NCBI RefSeq assembly: GCF_937138205.1 | Contig: NZ_CAKZOT010000091.1 | Coordinates: 1 to 64,000, forward strand | DNA: 64,000 bases | Source: an uncultured Rhodospira sp. | Lineage (GTDB): Bacteria; Pseudomonadota; Alphaproteobacteria; Rhodospirillales; Rhodospirillaceae | Reading direction: 5' to 3' | Shown: in pieces, positions 58,860 through 64,000 of the stretch | Position numbering within the stretch: the stretch's first letter is position 1 | How the letters are laid out: the number at the start of each line of letters is the position of its first letter | Notes under the pieces: generated by a model | The model's input: the letters and a program-made list of their open reading frames with translations, nothing else | What the model was told of the DNA's origin: nothing | The model's database searches: none | Position numbers and translations under genes: made by a program

Positions 58860-59417
58860 ATGCCCTTTCTCATGCTGCTCGCGTTCATCGGCATCCCCCT
58901 GCTGGAAATCGCCGTGTTCATCCAGGTGGGGGGTCTTATCGGCCTCGGTGCCACGCTGGTCCTGGTGGTCCTGACGGCGATCGCCGGCACGCTGCTGTTG
59001 CGTGCCCAGGGGCTGTCCACGCTCGGGCGGGCGCGGGCCAGCCTTGATCGGGGCGAGGTGCCGGTGCGCGAGGTGTTCGACGGCGCCTGTCTGCTGGTGG
59101 GCGGCGCGTTGCTGCTGACGCCGGGGTTCGTGACCGACACCCTGGGGTTCCTGCTGTTGCTGCCGCCGTTTCGCGGTTTCGTGCTGGAGCGCCTGAAACG
59201 CTCCGGCCATCTGCACGTGCAGACGATGGGAGGCTTCGGGACCGCCCCAGGAGGAGGGCCGGGGCCGGGCCGTCCGCCTCAGGGCGGTCCCGGTCCGGTG
59301 ATCGAGGGCGAATACGAGGACGTCGGGCCGCCCCGCCCGACCCGCTGGAGCGGAGTCGGTCCCGCCGATGACGCGGGCGAGACAAGGGACACGGACGCGG
59401 ACGCGGATCGGTCCTGA
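58860..59417 (+). CDS. fxsA: FxsA family inner-membrane protein
   Basis: 185 residues. LLAFIGIPLLEIAVFIQVGG, then LTAIAGTLLLRAQGLSTLGR and LLVGGALLLTPGFVTDTLGF, are the FxsA hallmarks (suppressor of F exclusion of phage T7 in E. coli). Three to four TM segments, then a Gly/Pro-rich cytoplasmic tail typical of alphaproteobacteria. Divergent from the Tim44-like gene, followed by hslO. Confidence 0.92.
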   Translation: MPFLMLLAFIGIPLLEIAVFIQVGGLIGLGATLVLVVLTAIAGTLLLRAQGLSTLGRARASLDRGEVPVREVFDGACLLVGGALLLTPGFVTDTLGFLLLLPPFRGFVLERLKRSGHLHVQTMGGFGTAPGGGPGPGRPPQGGPGPVIEGEYEDVGPPRPTRWSGVGPADDAGETRDTDADADRS

Positions 59418-59449
59418 GGCCAACGCACCTCGGTACGTGGGAGTACGGC

Positions 59450-60421
59450 GTGAGCGATCGACAAACACCTGGGCAAACCCCCTGGGACGACAGCCTGTAC
59501 GGTTTTCACCTGGCTGGCGGCATGATGCGCGGCCGCCTGGTGCGGCTGGGCGCGGCCCTCGACGACCTATTGGGACGGCACGACTGGCCGCCGGTGGTCG
59601 AGGCGCTGCTCGGCCAGACCACCGTGCTGGCGGCGGCCCTGGCCGCCGGTTTGAAGTACGAGGGCGTATTCACCCTGCAGACCAGCAGCGACGGTCCCAT
59701 TCCCACCCTGATGGCCGACGTCACCAGCACCGGCGACGTGCGCGCCGTTGCCCGCCTGGACCGGGAGCGGCTGGACCCCCTGCTGGCCGCCCACCCCGAG
59801 GCGGGTAACGATCCGGCGGCGATCGGCCTGTCGGCGCTGCTCGGCCGAGGGCATGTGGCCTTCACCGTCGACCAGGGGCCGGGCACGGAACGCTACCAGG
59901 GCATCACCGAACTGGTGGGCGAGACCCTGGCCGACAGCGTCGCGCATTACTTCCATCAGTCGGAACAGTTGCCCACCGTTCTGCTCGCCGCCGCGCGGCA
60001 CGATCCCGCGCAAGGGTGGCGCGCCGGCTGCCTGCTGGTGCAGCGGATGCCGCCCGAGGCTGGTGGACGCGACGGCGCCGCCGCCGAGGACGCCTGGGAG
60101 ACGGCCGGCGTGTTGCTGGGCACGCTGGGGCCGGACGAACTGCTCGACCCCACCCTGACGCCCGATCGCATCGTTCATCGCCTGTTCCACGGCGAGGCGC
60201 TGGTGCCGGGCGAGACGCGGCCGCTGCGGTTCGGCTGCCGCTGTTCGCGCGGAAAGGTTGAGGCTGCCCTGTCCCGCTTTTCCCGCGCCGATCTGGAGGC
60301 GATGAAACAGGACGACGGGCGGGTCTCCGCGTCTTGCCAATTCTGCGCCGCACACTATACCTTTGAGGACGACGATCTTGATGCCCTGGCCAGTGATCGG
60401 GGCGCCCCCGGCGCGGGGTAG
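59450..60421 (+). CDS. hslO: Redox-regulated chaperone Hsp33
   Basis: 323 residues, GTG start at 59450. Holdase activated by oxidation. LIGQ-like ALLGQTTVLAAALAAGLKYE, GLSALLGRGHVAFTVDQGPG, SEQLPTVLLAAA and the zinc/disulfide switch FGCRCSRGKVEAALSRF followed by SASCQFCAAHYTF, with the CxC and CxxC pairs intact. Overlong loop around residue 200 (EAGGRDGAAAEDA). Confidence 0.96.
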   Translation: MSDRQTPGQTPWDDSLYGFHLAGGMMRGRLVRLGAALDDLLGRHDWPPVVEALLGQTTVLAAALAAGLKYEGVFTLQTSSDGPIPTLMADVTSTGDVRAVARLDRERLDPLLAAHPEAGNDPAAIGLSALLGRGHVAFTVDQGPGTERYQGITELVGETLADSVAHYFHQSEQLPTVLLAAARHDPAQGWRAGCLLVQRMPPEAGGRDGAAAEDAWETAGVLLGTLGPDELLDPTLTPDRIVHRLFHGEALVPGETRPLRFGCRCSRGKVEAALSRFSRADLEAMKQDDGRVSASCQFCAAHYTFEDDDLDALASDRGAPGAG

Positions 60422-60463
60422 TCCCGGAGTCGGCCGGGGCCGACAGCAAGCGGCGATACCCCC

Positions 60464-61144
60464 ATGGCGCGTCATCCGTCGGCCAAACCCGAAACGCCTG
60501 GATCCGGTCCGCGCGACCCGGTGCGCCGCCGCCTGTTGCGCGGCGCGGCCGGCGCGGCCGTGCTGGGGGCAATCCCGCTGACGCTGGCCGGGTGCACGGA
60601 TCCGCCGCGCCGGCCCCAGTTCCCCACCCTCGGGTTCTCGCACAAGACGCCGTTCTTGTTCCGGGCGGCGCGGGTCGAGGTCCGCTCGGAATACAGCCGG
60701 CCCAATCGCCCGCCCCATGTCGAGCACCTGATGCCGCTGGCCCCCGACCGCGCCGCCGGGCAGTGGGCCGAGGACCGGCTGCAGACCAACGGCGACGAGG
60801 CCGCCCTGGTGCGCTTCACGGTGCACGAGGCCAGCGTGGTCGAGAAAAAGCTGACCGTGGAACGCGGCCTGAGCGGTCTGTTGAAGAACGAGCAGGCGGA
60901 AAGCTACTACGCCCAGCTTGACGCGACGGTCGAGGTGGTGGACGCGCTGACCGGCATCGCCCTGGGCGCCGCCACCGCCAAGGTCTGGCGCAGCCAGACC
61001 CTGGCGGAAAGCGCCACGGCCAACGAACGCGACGAGATGTGGTTCGCCCTGGTCGAGACCCTGATCGGCGACTTCGACCGCGCCATGGAAGCCCGCATCA
61101 CCGACCACCTGCGCGACCACCTGGTCGGAGGACCGGGGATATGA
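60464..61144 (+). CDS. Conserved lipoprotein of unknown function
   Basis: 226 residues with a twin-arginine-like, lipoprotein-type start, RRRLLRGAAGAAVLGAIPLT followed by LAGC (Cys about 44). The mature part is alpha/beta: VEVRSEYSRPNRPPHVEHLM, LVRFTVHEASVVEKKLTVER and YYAQLDATVEVVDALTGIAL. It resembles transport-accessory or envelope lipoproteins, but I cannot name the family. Follows hslO by 42 bp in the same direction. Confidence 0.7.
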   Translation: MARHPSAKPETPGSGPRDPVRRRLLRGAAGAAVLGAIPLTLAGCTDPPRRPQFPTLGFSHKTPFLFRAARVEVRSEYSRPNRPPHVEHLMPLAPDRAAGQWAEDRLQTNGDEAALVRFTVHEASVVEKKLTVERGLSGLLKNEQAESYYAQLDATVEVVDALTGIALGAATAKVWRSQTLAESATANERDEMWFALVETLIGDFDRAMEARITDHLRDHLVGGPGI

Positions 61145-61195
61145 TCGCCGCCGTGTTTGCAGGACCGACCCGCCGGACCGGGGGGCCGCCGGTTC

Positions 61196-62014
61196 GTGCT
61201 TGAGTGTCCCCCGCCGCCCGACTGGTCCGCCGTGGCCGGGGCCGAGCCGTCCGCCATCGCCAGCCGCCTGTCGTTTCCCGTGCGTGTGCGCGAGACGGGG
61301 CCGGACGGCCGCATGGGCCTGCACGCGCTCGCCGACCTGTGCCAGGAGGCCGGCGCGGTCAACGCCACCCGCTTCGGCCAGGGGTTGGAGGACACCATGG
61401 CGCGTGGCGTGGTCTGGGTGCTGAACCGCGCGCGCTTCGCGGTGCACCGCCATCCCCGCTTCGGCGAGACCGTGACCGTGGAGACGTGGCCATGCGGCCT
61501 GGAACGCCGGGGTGCGCTGCGGGTCTATCGCATCAGCGTCGAGGGCGTCGGGGTGGTCGCCGCCGTCGCCACGGTGTGGTCTCTGTTCGACTTGGCGAAG
61601 CGCCGGCCGATGGCTCGGCCGGAGACCGTGTTGCACACCCTGCCGGAGCCCGGTCCGCGCCTGCTGCCCACGCCCGCCATGCTGCCCGCCGAGGCCGAGG
61701 CGGACGGGGGTGCCGGCGCGGATGGACCGGCGGCCGTCTACCCGGTGCATCCGGCGCAGATCGACGTCTACGGCCACGTCAACCACACGCACCTGATCGC
61801 CTGGAGTCTGGGCGAGACCGGGGCCGTCGTGCCGGGACCGTTCTGCCCGCGCGAGTTCCTGATCGGCTTCCGGGGCGAGTGCCGGCCCGGCGACCGCGTG
61901 GCGGTGCGCCGTGCGGCCGGCGCGGGGGGCCTTGTGCGCACCTCCCTGGCCACCGAGGCCGACGGCCGCGAGATCGTGCGCGCGGCGGCGTGGTATGGGG
62001 AGGTGCCCGGTTGA
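61196..62014 (+). CDS. Acyl-ACP thioesterase-like double-hotdog protein
   Basis: 272 residues if it starts at GTG 61196; TTG 61157 and GTG 61232 are alternatives and none has a clear ribosome site. Two hotdog domains: first SFPVRVRETGPDGRMGLHAL, then ADLCQEAGAVNATRFGQGL (hotdog helix); second VYPVHPAQIDVYGHVNHTHL with the DVYGHVNH signature. Plant- and bacterial-type acyl-ACP thioesterases share this arrangement; chain length specificity unknown. Located just after the lipoprotein. Confidence 0.75.
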   Translation: MLECPPPPDWSAVAGAEPSAIASRLSFPVRVRETGPDGRMGLHALADLCQEAGAVNATRFGQGLEDTMARGVVWVLNRARFAVHRHPRFGETVTVETWPCGLERRGALRVYRISVEGVGVVAAVATVWSLFDLAKRRPMARPETVLHTLPEPGPRLLPTPAMLPAEAEADGGAGADGPAAVYPVHPAQIDVYGHVNHTHLIAWSLGETGAVVPGPFCPREFLIGFRGECRPGDRVAVRRAAGAGGLVRTSLATEADGREIVRAAAWYGEVPG

Positions 62015-62071
62015 CATCGTCTCTGCGGTCTCGATCATGTGCGGGACTCCTCGTGCGCATTGAGGTCCGCC

Positions 62072-62362
62072 ATGCGTCCGTCCGAAGCGTTGCAGGCCCA
62101 CCGAAAGGCCATCCGCCAGGTGGTGGCGGCTCACCGCGCGGGCAATCCGCGTGTGTTTGGCTCCGCCCTGCATGGCAATGACGTCGAAGGCAGCGACCTT
62201 GATCTTCTCGTCGATCCCACGCCGGAGACGACCCTGTTGGACATCGGGGCCATTCGCCACGAGCTCTTCTTGCGTCTTGGGGTCCCCGTTGACGTACTGA
62301 CGCCAAAGGCCTTGCCGGAGCGCGTCCGGGCCGCCGTGCTGGCCGAGGCGCGCACGATATGA
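62072..62362 (+). CDS. MntA-type nucleotidyltransferase antitoxin
   Basis: 96 residues from the ATG at 62072 (GAGG upstream). NPRVFGSALHGNDVEGSDLD, then LLVDP, is the GSxxH..SDLDLLV signature; GVPVDVLTPKALPERVRAAV holds the third Asp. Complete, unlike the altered copy at 45.9 kb. Overlaps hepT by ATGA. Confidence 0.88.
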   Translation: MRPSEALQAHRKAIRQVVAAHRAGNPRVFGSALHGNDVEGSDLDLLVDPTPETTLLDIGAIRHELFLRLGVPVDVLTPKALPERVRAAVLAEARTI

Positions 62363-62718
62363 GCCGCGATATGCCGCGGCTGGGTGAACTCCTGAGACAT
62401 ATCCTGGAAGCCATCGCGCGCATTCAGATGTACACGGCTGATGTCGACAAAGAGAGCTTCCTGGACAGCGCAATGGTGCAAGACGCTGTGCTCCGGAATC
62501 TCGAGATCGTTGGCGAAGCTTGCCACAGCGTGGAAGCACGGTTTCCGGAATTTGCTGGACAGCATCCGCACGTGCCGTGGGCCGCCGCGTATCAGATGCG
62601 TAATGCAATAGCCCATGGGTATTTTGTCGTGGACCTGGATATCGTCTGGACCACCATTCAAGCAGACCTACCAGAACTCAAAGAAAAAATTCTTAGGCTA
62701 TTAGAGGGGTTGCGGTGA
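62359..62718 (+). CDS. HepT-type toxin (HEPN ribonuclease-like)
   Basis: 119 residues. LGELLRHILEAIARIQMYTA, then MVQDAVLRNLEIVGEACHSV, and the catalytic MRNAIAHGYFVVDLDIVW with its RX4-6H motif. Intact, so toxic unless AMPylated by MntA. Its stop overlaps the start of the ABC permease (GTGA), an unusual neighbour. This piece has slightly lower GC than its surroundings. Confidence 0.88.
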   Translation: MSRDMPRLGELLRHILEAIARIQMYTADVDKESFLDSAMVQDAVLRNLEIVGEACHSVEARFPEFAGQHPHVPWAAAYQMRNAIAHGYFVVDLDIVWTTIQADLPELKEKILRLLEGLR

Positions 62719-63524
62719 TCGCGCGGCAGGCGAAGTCGGCGACGCTGCGGGCTGCGGAGACAAGGGCCGTCCTCACCTCCGCGATCAACGTCGCCCGCGC
62801 GCTGTCGCGGCGAGAACGGTTGGCGCGCGCGCGGCGGGCGGGGCTGGGGTCGGCGGGGGAGGTCCTGGGGCCGTTGTGGCCGCTGCTGGTGTACCTGCCG
62901 CTGGTGGCCGGCGGCGCCCTGCCGCGCCCCGAGGCGATTTCGCCGCTGACCTACGCGGCGCTGGGATACTGGACCTGGAGCCTGCTGGTGGACGCCGCCC
63001 TGGCCCCCGCGCGCGGGCTGGGCACGTACCGCGCGCCTACCGTCGCACCGGTGGCGGCGGTGCTGGCCGGGCTGCTGGACGCCGGCCGGCGGACCGCCGT
63101 GCGGACGGTGATTCTGTGGCCTCTCGCGGTCATCGCGGCCGGCGGCGTCGATCCGCTGGGCAGCGCCTGGGCGCTGGCTGCTCTGGGGCCGGCGCTGGCT
63201 CTGGCCGGCGGGATCGGGCTGATCCTGGCCCTGTGGGCGGCGCCGTGGCCGGACGTGCCGGCGGGCGCCACCACGGCGGCGCGGCTGACCCTGCTGCCCA
63301 GTCTCGTCTTGTTTCCGCTGCCGGAGACCGCCTGGGCCTGGGCGGCGACGGTGCTCAATCCGCTGGCGGTGTTCACCGACGCCGCGCGGGCGCTGGCCTT
63401 GACCGGCGGGATGCCCCAGGCCGGCGCCGTGGCGGCCTGGAGCCTGATCGGCGCCGCTGCCCTCACCCTTGGCCTGCGCGGGTTCGTCCGGCTGAAACCG
63501 CGCCTGCACGATGCCCTGGCATGA
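62715..63524 (+). CDS. ABC-2-type polysaccharide export permease
   Basis: 269 residues, GTG start at 62715. A basic N-terminus, then about six hydrophobic helices (LWPLLVYLPLVAGGALPRPE; ALGYWTWSLLVDAALAPARG; LAALGPALALAGGIGLILAL; AWAWAATVLNPLAVFTDAAR). This pattern matches the KpsM/Wzm group only loosely; the neighbouring ATPase supports it. Would export a surface glycan or lipid-linked polymer. Translation is coupled to hepT upstream and to the ATPase by ATGA. Confidence 0.65.
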   Translation: MIARQAKSATLRAAETRAVLTSAINVARALSRRERLARARRAGLGSAGEVLGPLWPLLVYLPLVAGGALPRPEAISPLTYAALGYWTWSLLVDAALAPARGLGTYRAPTVAPVAAVLAGLLDAGRRTAVRTVILWPLAVIAAGGVDPLGSAWALAALGPALALAGGIGLILALWAAPWPDVPAGATTAARLTLLPSLVLFPLPETAWAWAATVLNPLAVFTDAARALALTGGMPQAGAVAAWSLIGAAALTLGLRGFVRLKPRLHDALA

Positions 63525-64000
63525 GTGACACCGTTCTGACCCTGGAGGACGTCACCAAGCGCTTCGCCACGGGCGCCCGCGCCGACCGCCGCGCCTGGAC
63601 GCGGCAGGTGTGGCGGGCGCTGGTGGGGCGGGGTCCGCTGCCCGCCCTCGACCTCGGTCGGGGCGTGGTTAAGGCCTTGGACGACGTCTCGCTGACCGTG
63701 CGGCGCGGCGAGGCGGTCGGCGTCGTCGGCCTCAACGGCGCCGGCAAGACGACCCTGCTGCGGCTGGCCGCCGGGCAATGGGCGCCGGACGCCGGGCGGG
63801 TGGCGCGCGTGGGCCGGCTGGCGACCATGATCGACCTGACCGCCGGGTTCTCGCCCTCGCTGACCGGCCGCGAGACCATCCCCCTGGTGGGCGCCCTGAT
63901 GGGGCGCACGCGGGCCGAGATGGCCGCCGCGACACCCCACATCGTCGACTTCTGTGGGTTGGGAGCCGCGCTCGACCGGCCGGTGGGCGGCTATTCCAGC
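63521..64000 (+). CDS. ABC transporter ATPase (KpsT/Wzt-like), cut by the right edge
   Basis: 160 residues visible from the ATG at 63521. LTLEDVTKRFATGARADRRA at the start, KALDDVSLTVRRGEAVGVVG, Walker A GLNGAGKTTLLRL, and GRLATMIDLTAGFSPSLTGR, the region typical of O-antigen and capsule exporters. LVGALMGRTRAEMAAATPHI leads to the Q-loop-side helix and GYSS before the edge. The signature motif is outside the window. Pairs with the permease before it. Confidence 0.88.
   Translation, partial: MSDTVLTLEDVTKRFATGARADRRAWTRQVWRALVGRGPLPALDLGRGVVKALDDVSLTVRRGEAVGVVGLNGAGKTTLLRLAAGQWAPDAGRVARVGRLATMIDLTAGFSPSLTGRETIPLVGALMGRTRAEMAAATPHIVDFCGLGAALDRPVGGYSS

Overview
The window comes from a GC-rich (roughly two-thirds GC) alphaproteobacterium, most likely Rhodospirillales. 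Support: an RquA-type rhodoquinone methyltransferase, an L-malyl-CoA lyase, the Cmk-RpsA neighbourhood, a FYDLN zinc-ribbon protein, Tim44-like and MltA genes side by side, Hsp20 followed by a DUF1150 protein, and hisH-hisA-hisF-hisE. All identifications come from reading translations and motifs; no database search was run.

Layout. 0-3.4 kb: 30S protein S1 (cut by the left edge), cytidylate kinase fused to a decayed EPSP-synthase-like domain, FYDLN protein, tRNA-Ala. 3.4-4.5 kb: a scar with a partial duplicate of the tRNA 3' end and an IS630-type transposase remnant split by a hairpin-rich repeat. 4.5-7.6 kb: two paralogous LysM/periplasmic-binding proteins. 8-10 kb: cobalamin genes cobL, a ruined cobF and cobU. 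10-17 kb: rpsD, TRAP transporter subunits, three toxin-antitoxin loci (one with a gutted toxin) and a full-length aroA away from its usual site. 17-22.9 kb: fliO-fliP, PagL-like lipid A deacylase, a response regulator, a NERD protein, a class V aminotransferase and an AT-richer Fic module. 22.9-31 kb: malyl-CoA lyase, TelA, a universal stress protein, a BKACE enzyme, a 2OG oxygenase, an MsbA-like exporter and LptF. 31-36.7 kb: Hsp20/DUF1150, a LuxR-type regulator and hisHAFE. 36.8-45.5 kb: a trypsin-like lipoprotein, a peptide ABC transporter without a binding protein, MepA and an L,D-transpeptidase. 45.5-47.4 kb: decayed toxin-antitoxin genes and palindromic repeats. 47.4-64 kb: RatA/Coq10-like protein, RquA, a 967-residue coiled-coil membrane protein, FAD oxidoreductase plus GH114-like protein, a broken glycosyltransferase, MltA, Tim44-like, FxsA, Hsp33, a thioesterase, a MntA/HepT pair and the start of a polysaccharide-type ABC exporter.

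Themes. (1) Envelope work dominates: lipid A trimming, LPS transport, murein endopeptidase, L,D-transpeptidase and MltA, a possible murein-peptide importer, LysM receptors and surface-glycan export. (2) Several genes are damaged in a similar way: cobF, mazF and a glycosyltransferase have lost an internal block while both ends remain, and hepT and hicB survive as fragments. (3) A family of intergenic hairpin repeats recurs at about 3.8, 25.3, 34.0 and 38.6 kb; its left-end module carries two GANTC (CcrM-type) sites at a constant 38-41 bp spacing. A separate cluster of six GANTC sites lies before the large coiled-coil gene. (4) The AroA relic fused to Cmk, together with a distant complete aroA, looks like a fossil of gene displacement.
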